From positions 107,487 through 171,486 of the forward strand of contig ARYC01000267.1 in NCBI GenBank assembly GCA_000711775.1: a stretch of DNA of 64,000 nucleotides, read 5' to 3'. Shown here in pieces: positions 26,487-37,822 of the stretch. The notes below the pieces were generated by a model. That model was not told the DNA's origin and searched no databases. It saw only the letters and a list, made by a program, of their open reading frames with translations. Position 1 is the stretch's first letter. Each line of letters begins with the position of its first letter. Both the position numbers and the translations under genes were made by a program. The stretch is from Oxytricha trifallax (lineage: Eukaryota > Ciliophora > Spirotrichea > Sporadotrichida > Oxytrichidae).

Positions 26487-26811
26487 TGAACATACTTATT
26501 AAAATAACTAATATACAAGTGAATATAAAGACTAAATGAATATAAAGCAATTGTAAAAGAATTGGGGAAGTTTTTATGAATATATATTAGATCAGTAAAG
26601 ATTATTTTTCAAATTAAAATATCAAGTGATTTCTAGAAGCAATAAAAGAATTGAGTATTATAAATGAATTCAATGAAATTATTTTATTATTCTTTAAACA
26701 TTATTACTGAATTGAAAAATATTCTTGCGTAATTTGATTTGAAATTGAAAAATATTCGACTTTTTATTATCAAACTGATATCAGTAATAATTAAACTTTA
26801 TCTTTCAGTTT

Positions 26812-29800
26812 TCAGGAAATAATTTGAATCTGTAAATCATTCTAAATTCTTCCAATAAGTACTCCAAACTTGAAAATTTGACTTTTACAAAATTCTTCAC
26901 TTTCTTTTTAATCAGACATGCTTTCCTAACTCATTTAATTCGCACTTTCTTTTTAATAATTCACAATTTTCTCATTAATTATGCTTTTGAGAACTTCCTC
27001 AATTACAGTTTTATCATAGAGTTGTTGTTACTAGAGCACTAAATTTAATATCTTGTCATTCAATATGTTACCAAAGAGGAAATTTTGGATGTTTATATCT
27101 GGTATTTGACCTTGCCATAAAAGAATCGATTAACTTAAAACCCTCAGACCATCGATTATTAATTTAGCTTCGAATGATTGCAAGCCAAGGGATTTAGGAA
27201 GTTAAAGTAAATCTTCAAAGTCTTTATAACGATTCAAAATTGCGTCTAGAAGTTCTTTAACCTAGGTCAAGCCAAAAATAGAGGTTAAGTCATCTGATGG
27301 TTGGATATAAATGAGATCAACATAAGATTTTATGAAAGCAGAGAAACTTTGAGTTTAAGGCAGGTTTAAAGGACACCATTAAGTGTGATGTATGAATGAA
27401 AGGATTTTGGGATGTAGAGTCTCTGTTAGTAGTTTAGAAATGAATATTTACTGCGAAACTTAGGAATATTTATCACTGTGCTATACAAAGAAACTTTAAA
27501 GCAATTTCAGGTTTTTGAATTATCGTAACAAAAATTCTCCAGTATATAGTTGCTCATTTCTTGTACTTAATAACTCTACTTTTAAGTATGGAATGATAAA
27601 AGGCAAGACATCATCCATTTTAGGAGTTATACCAAGTTTAATCATTATATCCAAGCAGGGATAAAATGAAAATTCTAAGTTCTGGTATTATTCAATAGTA
27701 TCGCCAAATATTAACTCTTATGATATGGATTATATTTCTGAGGATAACTTTGGATCATTTAAGATAATTTAACTGTGTAAATAATCCCAAAGGTTCTATT
27801 AAGAATTGTTTTATGATAGTATTAGATTTTCTCTGATTTCATTTCTATGTCGTTATTCAGGGGCACTTTCTATAATTTCCCTTTATACTTCCAAACTGAA
27901 ATGTTTGTTTACAAAAAAGGGTGACTGCTAGACTCCTCCTTCTCTAAATATATCACTTATATGTCCCATATATTCATGCTACAGACTCTTATGCAACTGA
28001 AGTTCTATGGCTTATTTTTATTGAATAAGACTTTCTATGTCCACTTCTTTCTCAGTTAGCATTTCCTTTAGATCTTCTAAAATTTCACAAAGTTCCTTTG
28101 CTTTAATGAAATCATCACCAGTTTGTGCGAACTGCTAATCTGCCTCTTAAATTTAGGTACTTGAAGCTTGTTGCTATTAGCGAGTTTTTTCTAGATTGAT
28201 TTTATTTTAAGCGATCTGCTTGTCAAGATATTGCTAATCCAAGTCTATTTAACTAAAGATCTCAGTAATATCAGCTTCCATCATGTTCTAGACCTTCTTA
28301 TATCCAATTGAATTCTCATATTTACTAATTTCATCAATTTCTGAATCTAATTGCGCCCCCTTTGCTTTCTAGTAATATTAAACATCTTTCTTTATAATGT
28401 GTTCGTAATCTCTGCCGCTACCTTCCTTAACTCGCTTTTTAATCAGAGCTTCAATTTCTTCCTTTTCTTCTTAATCGGTACCCTCTTGACTTGCTAAATC
28501 GTCTTGATTTAAACCATTTGAGAGGGGTTGATTTGTCGTAGAATCATCTAGATCAAATAACATCTTTCCTTATCTCTGCCTACTTCTATCGAATTCTATT
28601 ATGGAAATGGATTTACCTATTTATTCATGAAATAGCTCTTATATATAAGGAATAAATGGTTTATAAACTGAATTAGGAATACTTTCATTTAATCACGAGC
28701 ACTTTCATATTGATCTCTAATAAGTTACCTTTTTAACAATTGTGCTTCAAATGTGCTTTTATCTTGGAAGTCAGTCTTTTATGAATCAATTAATTAGCCT
28801 GGCTTTTTATTGAACCTTATGAAATCACTGTCTTAGCATTAATATTTAAGCACACTAACAATTTCTGACGACTAAAATAAATCGAATATAAAAATAAATC
28901 ATAAGAAATATTTAGAAGCATTCCATGCTATTTTATTGCATTTTCTTCTGATGCTTTAATTCCTTCAACCTCCTAATTTATTCTAATTGCTCAGAATCTA
29001 CCCCTTCTAAGTCTCCTACATCCTCTTCTTCGAGAGCCGCTCCTTCATAAATCATTTCCAAGTCTACCTCATCTGAGTTATTTTAGTTCTGGTTCTTTTA
29101 GTCTAGGCTATCTTTTAAGTAAGAAGGCACAAGTCGCTTTTTATTAGTCTGAGTAGAATATTAATCAAAATTATCCTGTTGAGCAATTTCATCGTTGTCA
29201 CTAAGAACAGGTGGCATTTCATCATCATCCTGGATTTTGAAATTTCTTTACTTAAATTAACTTGCACTCAATTTCTTCTCCTATTCAATAGTGTCTTGAA
29301 TAAATGAGTTGCTACTTTGGTTACTGCCAATTTTCTAGTGCACTAATCCCCTTCTTTTATTAACAGGGAATCTTGAATTTGAAGAAGTTTATTACACTTT
29401 TTTTATTTGATTACTATCTTGACTATCATTAGACATTTCTTCATCAATCAATTCTTAATTTATTTTTGAAAAAGCTTAAAAGTTCTATTCTTGGTAAAAC
29501 GTTTCTTCTATGGCTATATTATCATCTTATTAAATTTGTTTCTTTTTGAAAGTATTGTGAGAAAATACAAAAAAATATCAGTAAATTTAAGATAAAAATA
29601 CAGTTATTAAACCAAGAATTTAAAATTTAATATAGCAATAATGACTTATTTAGGTTCATGGTCACTGTCATGATCTCCCAAATCTTTAAACTTTTAACTC
29701 AATTTTTAAAACTTCGTATTTAAGGTGGCACTCTCATCTATCATATCTACATCTTCTTGAATATTTTGCATATTTTAGTTTTAGTTCTGTGGCAAACTTA

Positions 29801-29864
29801 AATTGTCCTCTTCTTATGCATCCCTCACTCTGCCTGTTGATTTCTTTTACACTTTTTTGAACAT
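26812..29864 (-). CDS. coiled-coil protein, possibly GCFC/PAXBP1-like
   Basis: Minus strand, start MFKKVQKKSTGRVRDAQ at 29864, stop TGA 26812-26814. An intron (29542-29645) and two IESs (28841-28922; 28689-28708, only 20 bp) restore the frame. The N-terminus is basic then acidic, with SDxE-type stretches and an RRLKELKHQKK motif. The middle is a long coiled coil (QQYLDKQIAQNKINLEKT; EILEDLKEMLTEKEVDIES). The C-terminal third is helical and leucine-rich (FYPCLDIMIKLGITPKMDD; GLQSFEAKLIIDGLRVLSQ). The basic MFxK start, the central coiled coil and the large helical C-half resemble the GCFC family (splicing/transcription factors such as PAXBP1), but no diagnostic motif is certain. Confidence 0.72.
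28689..28708. other. 20 bp IES, pointer ACTTTCAT
   Basis: ACTTTCAT at 28681-28688 and 28701-28708. Only 12 bases lie between the repeats. Excision joins IRDQYESIPNSVYKPF and removes a frame break. Confidence 0.78.
28841..28922. other. IES, pointer AGCATT
   Basis: AGCATT at 28835-28840 and 28917-28922. The join gives QNSMECQDSDFIRFNKK on the minus strand. Confidence 0.78.
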
Positions 29865-30048
29865 ATTTTATTGCCTTATATTTTGTTATATTTATTATAA
29901 TTATTTTTCTTTTAAATATGTTAAGAATATTTTCGTCTATTTAAATATCTTTTAAACAAATATATTTTAATAGTTAAAATTCATCACAGCAATTAAAAGA
30001 TAATTAAAAAAATACATTATAATTATAATATAACAATATATATTTAAA

Positions 30049-30840
30049 ATGCAAGAAAAGCTACGTGAGATGCTAATGGTAGTAAGACCAACAGCCGAGG
30101 GCAATGGTTTAATTCCAATAACTGAATTAGAGAGTATTTTGACTTAAATCGGCTATGATTTCCTGATCGCTAAGCTGGAAGAAATTATTGGGGTTTTGGA
30201 CTAGAGTTAATCTGGCTATTTTTATCAAGATGAATTGATTGAATATTTGCTTACTTAAACGCCTACACTTGAGTATATAAGTAGATAGTAAATATATAAT
30301 TTTATTCATTAAATTTAACTTATTTTTAAATTGGGAAAGATTCCCGATATAAATAAGTGAAGAAAATCTGCGAAAAGCAATTTCAATGTTTGACTATGAA
30401 GGCAAGGGAAAGATAAAATACGAAGAATTTGAATATTTTATGTAAAATTTTGGAGAAAGCGAAGCTTTTTACATGGATGAATCCAGAATTTAAATGCTTA
30501 TGGAATGCTGCAAGCCACTGGATTCACAAGGATTAGTCAATATTATTGCCACAATTTAAATATTAGTATAAATTAAGGAATATACTACAATATTTTAAAA
30601 TAAATTATTATAATTTAAATTATTTTTGTTAAGCAATAACACATTAGTTAATAATATAAGCTTGTGCTGGAAGAAAATTAGACAATAAGAAAAAATAAGA
30701 TGAGTGCTTTTGAGAAAGAAATCTTTTAAAGAGGCATGATTGTAGAAATAAAATGTGAGATTATTAGAGATTAAAATGTTGATAACCTCAATTTGATAAA
30801 TTAACAAAATCATAATCTAGACATGAATTATTAATTTAAT
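30049..30840 (+). CDS. EF-hand (calmodulin/centrin-like) protein
   Basis: Start MQEKLREMLMVVRPTAEGNG at 30049. EF-hand-like pairs are degenerate: GVLDQSQSGYFYQDELIEYL, then MFDYEGKGKIKYEEFEYF after an IES (30283-30358, pointer ATAAGT), then CKPLDSQGLVNII. Most loops lack one or more Ca2+ ligands, so binding may be weak. A second IES (30578-30633, pointer TTAAG) joins the C-terminal part containing SAFEKEIFQRGMIVEIKCE. The end is not fixed: the frame stays open beyond 30840 into the 3' flank of the convergent phosphatase gene. The name rests on overall pattern. Confidence 0.68.
30283..30358. other. IES in EF-hand gene, pointer ATAAGT
   Basis: ATAAGT at 30277-30282 and 30353-30358. The join gives TLEYISEENLRKAISMFDYE. 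Confidence 0.83.
30578..30633. other. IES in EF-hand gene, pointer TTAAG
   Basis: TTAAG at 30573-30577 and 30629-30633. The join keeps an open frame into KLVLEENQTIRKNKMSAFEK. An alternative pointer pair (TATAA) would give an earlier stop, so this is less certain. Confidence 0.5.
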
Positions 30841-30927
30841 ATAAAATTTTATTTATACATTCTAACTTCAAAAACGAATTATTCATACTCAATTATGAAT
30901 TAACCTTCCACTATAATTTCAATTTAT

Positions 30928-33900
30928 TCATATCATTAATCTCCTGGGTGTGATTTTGTTAACTTACTAGTGAGGGTTTTTAGAGGTTTGTTATTATTTT
31001 GTGGATCTTTAAGAATTTACATTATTACCTCTACTATTTCCACTGCTTCCACTTTTGCTATCTTTGTAGAGTGACCCAGCTGATTGATCATTGCTCATTT
31101 ATTATTGCTACCGTTGTTTATGAGAACCACTACTATTTATATCAAAATTTAAGCCGCTTTCATCTCGATTCAGAATAGTAACTTAGTTAAACTTATTTCT
31201 ATCATTTTTGTGAGAATTTTATTGATTTTATTATTAAAAGTCTTGCTGATAGTTTTGATAGTCTCCCTCTGATAGTAACTCTTAAGTATCTTCGTTTTCT
31301 TCCAGTATAATGTCTCTATCGTCTATATGCAAGAAATTAATGTTGTTTTGAGTTTGGCCTCCATACTGCTCTAGCTCTAGGTTTTAGTTCTCATCTGTGT
31401 TCATACTGCTGTTTTGCTATAAGAGAAGTTGCTATTGTTATTAGGTTGTGTTGAAATTCGACTAATTGGCTCCATTATGTTAAAAATAATTAAAAATAGC
31501 ATTAAGACTAGCAGGATTAGAGCTGTAGTAGTTATTAATAATATCTATAGGTGATTGCATTTGAAGCTTCTTTAACTCAAAAGCTTCCCTATTTTACATT
31601 CTTACATCTTCGGCAGAAGTTAAGCAGTTCAAGTAGTATATTAAATGCATCATTTCTTCGTCCTCCTTATCTGCATAAAAGGGAATAATGGGGATGCCGT
31701 TGTCAATGTGAAATGAAAAAGAGAAGACTGAGTTGTCAATAATTATGAGATCCTTGAGATCTCTGTTGTTTATAATTCTCAAGTCCTTGACATAGTATCC
31801 TTCACGAGTCTACACACAGTTGTCTCTGTATAAGCGATATTGGAAGTATTTATTCTCTGGATCTAAGTAATCAAGAATTGCATCGGCATATGCTTTGTGT
31901 GAAGCAGTGAATACTATTACTTAAAAAAGTTTGTTTGCCTCTTCTAGACATTCGTAGAGGTAGGGTCTTATGTTTATTCCGGCCTAAAAAAAGTCATCAA
32001 TATTTTAGCTTATCAAATTCAAAGACTAATGAATGTTTCTCAAAAAATATAGAAATAAATACTTACATTAACAATCTCATCTTCATCAGGAAAATCTATT
32101 GGAATTATGACATCAGGATCCTCACTCTCAATATCGTCTACACAATGAATCAAAGTTTCATCCATATCAAATATCAAAGTCTTCTTTTCTATATTTAAAC
32201 TTAGGACACCAATGGTACGAATATAGGGAAGAAAGAGCACTAATGATTATAATATCTGGTTGCTTTAATCCCCAGTATTAATTTCTGTACAGCATTAATT
32301 AATAATAATAATTATATTAAAACTTATAACAATGTGGATTCTTACTTGAGGGATGATTTGGAGTTGGTAAATTAATCTTTAGATAATGAATTTCTTCATC
32401 AGAGGGCATTGTAATTTTATCTCTAATAGTATGTAAAGCAGAAATAGTTTGTAAGAAATGTAATCTGTGAATATCTTAAGCAACTACCGCAGATGAATTT
32501 GTCAAGCTTTCATCGTTTTATTGTTAAGTCTTTTATTAAGATGTTGAAGAGTTTAAGTTTACTTAGATTGATTGGATATCAATATTTTAGTTATTATTAG
32601 TTTGAGCTGGAGAAAGTTGACTCATAGGAATTTTAGTGACTAACTTATCTAACATATTTTACTTTCTTTTGCTACTTGAAGTATCCAAACTCTTAGGTTG
32701 AATTATTTGGACAAAATTCGATTACTCTCTTATTTTAATACCAGGTTATAGAATAGTTGAATTGTTTATATTCCTTCTCTTTGCTATACTCAATCTATGA
32801 ACAGTATTATTGTTATCGTATTCGTCTACTTCATCTGAAAAGTCTTCCGTCTTTTAGCTTTTGCTTTCCCTTTATTAAGCAAAACTTGAGTTGTAATTTA
32901 TAGATTAAGGACCGTTTTTAGACAACGCTTTATTGAATGTACTATTTTCCGAGTAATTTGAATCACTTCCTCCTCGTAGTCTCAAAGTTGGAGCGTTGTT
33001 ATTATAAGAGCAACAGTTGAAGATATTTTTCATACCTCCTTTCGAGCATCTCGCACATTAACTTTTCCTTCCTGTAAACTATGATGAATTTGAGGAATAG
33101 CCTTTCGAATATTTATTTGAAGCTCTAGAAAGTAAACTTGTTCTGTTCAATGTAGTTCCTCCTGCTCCAACATTTATTATTGAAGAAATGAGATTGAATT
33201 AGATTTGTCTCACCGAAAACCTATTTCTAGGAAGCTTAACAACACTAGATCCTGAAGTTTAACTACTATCTCCAGCAGGTGACAATGGAGGGCATTCATC
33301 TAAATCCTCAAAAACATCTTCTTAATCAATGAAAGCCATTTAATCTTGATTCTGAGAATATCCGAATGACTGCCGGTCGTATAGTAAATTCTCAGCACCT
33401 TCAAAATTCTTAGAGTTGTGAATCATTTCATTATACATATCCTCATCGTCATGCTCTCGCTTACTTGATAATATTTAACTCTCTCTAATTTTATGATCAG
33501 GGCTACTATTCTAAACTATATCTTAATACCTCTGATTGGATTACTTCGTTTTCTTGTCAAAATCTTAACTCGAATATTTGCTTTGACTTATGCCACCAAT
33601 TAACTTGCTTTTTTATTCATTTTCTTCGAAACCCTGCATTTATCTGTTCATATCTTTTCCTCGATTCTATTCAAATTTGGGATCTCTCAATTTAATCTCT
33701 GATTCTTCTTGAAGCTTGAACTCACTCAAATATTTATCTCTATCGGGTGAGTTAACAAATGGTGTTTGTACATTTGAAGCCAATTAACTCATCGGTATGC
33801 TTCTATAATTCAAACTTTCTGCTAGAGATCCCGCTTCAACAGGAACTTACAATAATTTTTAGTTTTATTGTAGATGCTACTTTTTATTTTTTAATGTTGT

Positions 33901-34642
33901 ATTTCCAGTATTTATGCTATTACTATTGAGGACAATTTACCCTTTAAATTCTGATCTCTTAGTTTGTGAGAAAGTATTGTCATAATTTTAAGTTTTTGAC
34001 TGTGAACTTTCTTGTTACTCTATTTGATCAAGATTATTAATCGACTTTAGAGTTATTAATAGCAATATATAATGTTTCAACTTTAGGCAATAAACTTTAA
34101 GATTTATGACTTATTTATACATCTAAAAGAAAAAAAGAGTTAGTCTTCCACTTAAAATGGCAGGAGTGATTTATTTCTTGGAGGTCGTCTGTGTTTATGA
34201 ATCGTCTTGGTCTCTTTCAAATCTGCGAGAATTAGAAGTAGGGGATCGTAAAAAAGAATCATCTTCCACTTCTTGTCGTCGATGTGATGACAATGAAGAC
34301 TAGTCTATTTATTGCTTCTTTAATCTCACTTCTGTGGCTTCATTTTAATTATAGCATGAAAGATATTACATTGATATTTTATATTATAAAGTAAAGGGGG
34401 TTTAGGGGTATATGTCATAAAACTATAAGGAGTATATAATTTTATGGGCAATTTTAGTTTTTCTTGGAAGATTTATGAGCAGTAGTATCCAAACTTTTGC
34501 TCGTCAAATCGATTTGATAGCGCTTCTTTTACGTTTGAGCTTTTCTCTCAAAATGTGTTTTTTTCTTGACTAAATTTTCCTACTTTTCATTTGCAGTAGT
34601 GGGCGACTTACTTTTGTTAACTTACTGATTTTACTTTTGCAT
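30928..34642 (-). CDS. HAD-family phosphatase of the CTD (FCP1/SCP) type
   Basis: Minus strand, start MQKQNQQVNKSKSPTTANEK at 34642, stop TGA 30928-30930. The family removes phosphate from RNA polymerase II CTD or other phospho-Ser targets. The catalytic DxDxT motif is seen as KKTLIFDMDETLIHCVDD, followed by IRPYLYECLEEANKLFQVIV, FTASHKAYADAILDYLDPE, LYRDNCVQT, YYVKDLRIINRDL-like and IIIDNSVFSFSFHIDNGIPI, i.e. the complete NIF domain in order. An unusually long (about 700 residue) Ser/Asn/Gln-rich N-terminal half and a Gln-rich C-terminal tail flank it. IES 34348-34456; introns 32189-32345 (carrying a repeat piece) and 31984-32066. Confidence 0.92.
32189..32345 (-). other. intron of the phosphatase gene with SINE-like piece
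   Basis: Minus-strand GTAAGAATCC..AAATATAG. Splicing joins PNHPSKKKTLIFDMDET in frame. Plus-strand 32236-32330 (CTTTAATCCCCAGTATTAAT then AAT repeats) resembles the insert at 7615-7778; it lies antisense to this gene. Confidence 0.7.
34348..34456. other. IES in phosphatase gene, pointer ATTTTA
   Basis: ATTTTA at 34342-34347 and 34451-34456. The join gives SSKKNQNEATEVRLKKQQ on the minus strand. Confidence 0.75.
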
Positions 34643-35125
34643 TTAGTTTTAATTTGATATTAATTTCCAATTTAATTTTATATTCAATTTAATTTATGAA
34701 CTGCTGCACCGAAGTTGGCAAAATAATATAATTAATAATTAAACTAAATAATTAAAAAAATTTAGTATCACATATTGAAGTTTTATAGCTTTTGGAATTA
34801 GATAGAGTACCAAATCATTTACTTTTATTTTATAAACAATTGTCAAGTGTGGTATTTTTTTACAAGTCAAGTAATAAAATATCATAAATATTACTAGACC
34901 AATGTATCAATAAATTTTCAAATAAGATTCTATAATATATCTTAATTTCACTATTTTTTACTTGGTTTTTATAAATTATGTATAAATAAATATCCAGGTT
35001 TCTCAATAAAAGCCTTTATTTATATTTATAAGAATCAGTATGATTGAATTTTACTGTAGGTTATGAGAAACTACTAAACAGCCTCTTATTGTATTGTTAA
35101 TTATTAAGAATAAGATACTTTTTAA
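34643..35125. other. AT-rich intergenic stretch
   Basis: 5' flank of the minus-strand phosphatase gene. No clear element seen until the target duplication of the SINE at 35112. Confidence 0.5.
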
Positions 35126-35490
35126 AGTTTCGGACCTACTGTCCAGACGGTTGGTCACCTGACCAATTCTGACAGGGTAGGGGGTTCGAAACCCAGGGTT
35201 CGCTGATATTTGTACCTTGTAAAAAGCACGGAATATCCCAGGGTTCTGTAGTGTCTGTACCTGGTAAAAAGCACGGGATACTCGTACGGAGCTGGTATGA
35301 CTTTAAATGGCAGCACATGACCCGGCTTGGAAATCCGGAGTGGCTACATGGAAGAAAGGTCACGTGTTTGGACTTCGGTCGAGTTTGGTGGTGACCACAC
35401 CTGATGCTTCCGGAGGGGAGGTCGGGAGGAAGATTACCTTCAGTATTATTTCCCCTTAATATTAATTTCCTAATAACTTAACTAACTAAC
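35126..35490 (+). mobile_element. tRNA-related SINE with 14 bp target duplication
   Basis: 365 bp, far richer in GC than its surroundings, flanked by TAAGATACTTTTTA at 35112-35125 and 35491-35504. An exact polymerase III B-box match GGTTCGAAACC lies at 35183-35193, with an A-box/D-arm-like stretch upstream near 35140. The inner part has a tandem duplication of about 46 bp (CCCAGGGTTC.. units starting near 35197 and 35241). It ends in AACT repeats. The target duplication, box and simple-repeat tail together identify a retroposon of the SINE type. No coding capacity. Confidence 0.9.
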
Positions 35491-35504
35491 TAAGATACTT
35501 TTTA

Positions 35505-36135
35505 TATAAAGGATTTATCAACATACATTTTTATGTGATGATATTATATGCGAAATGAAATAGAAGTTCTGAAGATAAAATATGATAAAAATATTTATTC
35601 TCTTATTCCAAATGTTTTAAGATAAAACAGTTAATAATTCTATTTTTTTGTCATAATGAGTATTTAAAAGTTCTATTTTAATATTATGCATTTTTTTTAA
35701 AGGAACTACTTTAATTTATGAATTTTAACCTAAGCATGAAAATAAAACCCTTATATTAACAAAAAATTGATAAAAGCTGATATAGAAATGATTTATAATT
35801 TATAGAGTTGAAAAATATAAATTTGAGAATTAAAACTCTCAGTAGATTTAAAAGTTGCAGTAGTGTAACTATTCAAAATCAAATTCTTTTTAATAAATAT
35901 ATAAAAGTTTATGATATTTTATTTTTCAATTTAGCTCATTTTATTTAAAACATATGATTTATATATCGAAAGATATAATTTGTAAAATGAATTCACTAAC
36001 CAAATTCTATTAACTTTTTAAATTATGATTTTTTAATGAAGGTTAAATGTCTATATAGTTTTTTTAAAAACAGTCTCATAGCTTTATATCCTTTGGTCAA
36101 CAATTTTTTTATTATTTCAATCAGCTTTCATGATT
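35505..36135. other. AT-rich stretch, nothing recognised
   Basis: AT-rich; no repeat, motif or credible coding segment found. Confidence 0.5.
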
Positions 36136-37520
36136 TCAAAATCCAGTTTTCTTATCACAAGTCTTCATTCGCAAATTGCAATATGTGTTATATAGACATA
36201 CACATACTCCATCTAAACAGCACATTTCATTTGTTAATGGAAGACACTTCCAACAATTTTCAGTTTTTTTCTTTCTACTGCATGTCTAACTTATTGAGCA
36301 TTTTTAGTATCCTTTAGAGTCACATTCCCAGTAATTTTATAGATTTCTACCCATATTCTTGTGGCTTTATAAGCTCTTAGATTTAGCTATTAACGTTTGC
36401 AAAGAGAATTGAGAGAACCAAGAGGGTTAATTGTTTTTATCATTGTTTAAGTGCTGTGCTTGAGAATTTATTATGGTCCCCATATTTTAAATATTTGTAG
36501 GTCATAATCATATAAAGTATGTTCAATAGCTCTTATAAATTAGAATAAACTATTTCACCAAAATTGAATTAAGTATTAATGAAATTAATTGATTTTGAAT
36601 CAAGTAATGGTATTAAAAACAATTAATAAATTAAAAATACGAATAATTATTAATGGCAAAAAAATAGTAAGAAAATCTTAAAAACTTTAATTGGCTTTGA
36701 TATAGATTATTTTAAGATATATTACTGTTTTAGCATATTATTTTAAGAAAATTAATATATAAAAATATAATTATATATGTCATTTTTCGTCAAATAAAAA
36801 ATAATCAAAATTAGTTAAATATCATTTTTAAAACACTGATATTTTTTCAAAAAGCTAGGTATAATGAATTTTAATCAAAATTGTTCTAGATTACTCACGT
36901 TATTGAAAATTAGTAGAAAAAATAATAAATTTCATTATAATTAGTATTTCCAAAATTGATTTATTTCTCTAATATATCTACAATCGACTATGTTATAGTA
37001 TTAATTATCCCTAAGTTATATTTATCCATGAAATAACACATATAAAGTCTCTCATATCTCCTTTTAGATTGACTTCATTTAATTTGGTCTCTATTCTGTA
37101 AATCTTAAGTTTGCTTTATAATTCATCTGATAGTTGAATAATTCATTTTAATAATCTAAAAATAGAGCTAATATCTTTTTCAATCAATTCTTATCTGGTC
37201 TAAAATGAACTTACTTAGTGATTCCAAATACCATTTACATAATGCTTTTAATACTTTAATTTTGCTTGACTAGATATTAATGGAATGCTTGATAACTCAT
37301 TATTTTAGGATATTAAACAGAATAAATTTTGCATTTTAATTAGGATGTTAATTATTCAGACTCACAAGGTATAATAAAAGTTACAAAGATTAAATTCTGC
37401 TAAGAGTGGATATTAGTGACAAAAAATGGACAATCATAGTAATTAAATGAAGCTGTAGTACTATATTTTAGAACAATTCATACAATTTAGTTGCATACTG
37501 ATACTTCCAATACATTATGA
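36136..37520 (-). CDS. tentative cysteine-rich gene, segments only
   Basis: Minus-strand segments of plausible coding. 36136-36483 is a full frame of 115 codons (MGTIINSQAQHLNNDK..) with 11 cysteines in its second half (CSISQTCSRKKKTENCWKC, CCLDGVCVCLYNTYCN) and a TGA stop. Upstream, 37290-37520 reads QLNCMNCSKIQ and, after a possible 5 bp pointer TACTA, YYDCPFFVTNIHSQQNLIF. A charged helical piece (LSDELQSKLKIYRIETKLNE) lies near 37050-37120. Joins between these blocks are not settled, and chance open frames are common here, so one gene or none may exist. Confidence 0.35.
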
Positions 37521-37822
37521 GTTCTCTATACACTTCAAAGTATTTTAATTAAATTTAATTTTAATAAAAATAATATATAATAATTCTTTTTCTATTAAAA
37601 ATGACTCTTATACATTGTAAAGTCTTCAATTAAATTAATTATATTGTATAAACAATTTATTTTGGGAAATATATAAGAATTTGCTTGATAAAATGTTTCA
37701 TATTATAATAGATAAAATAATAATAATCTAAAATGCACATTGTTATTTTTTAAAAATAATTTTGGAATATAAAAATATATATTTAATGGAAATTAAAATT
37801 TAATAGGAATCTTAAATGCTAC

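Noticed and set aside
35126..35220. A functional tRNA gene at the SINE head
   Set aside because: B-box and D-arm-like parts are present but no full cloverleaf or anticodon arm could be drawn, and a target duplication frames the whole unit.
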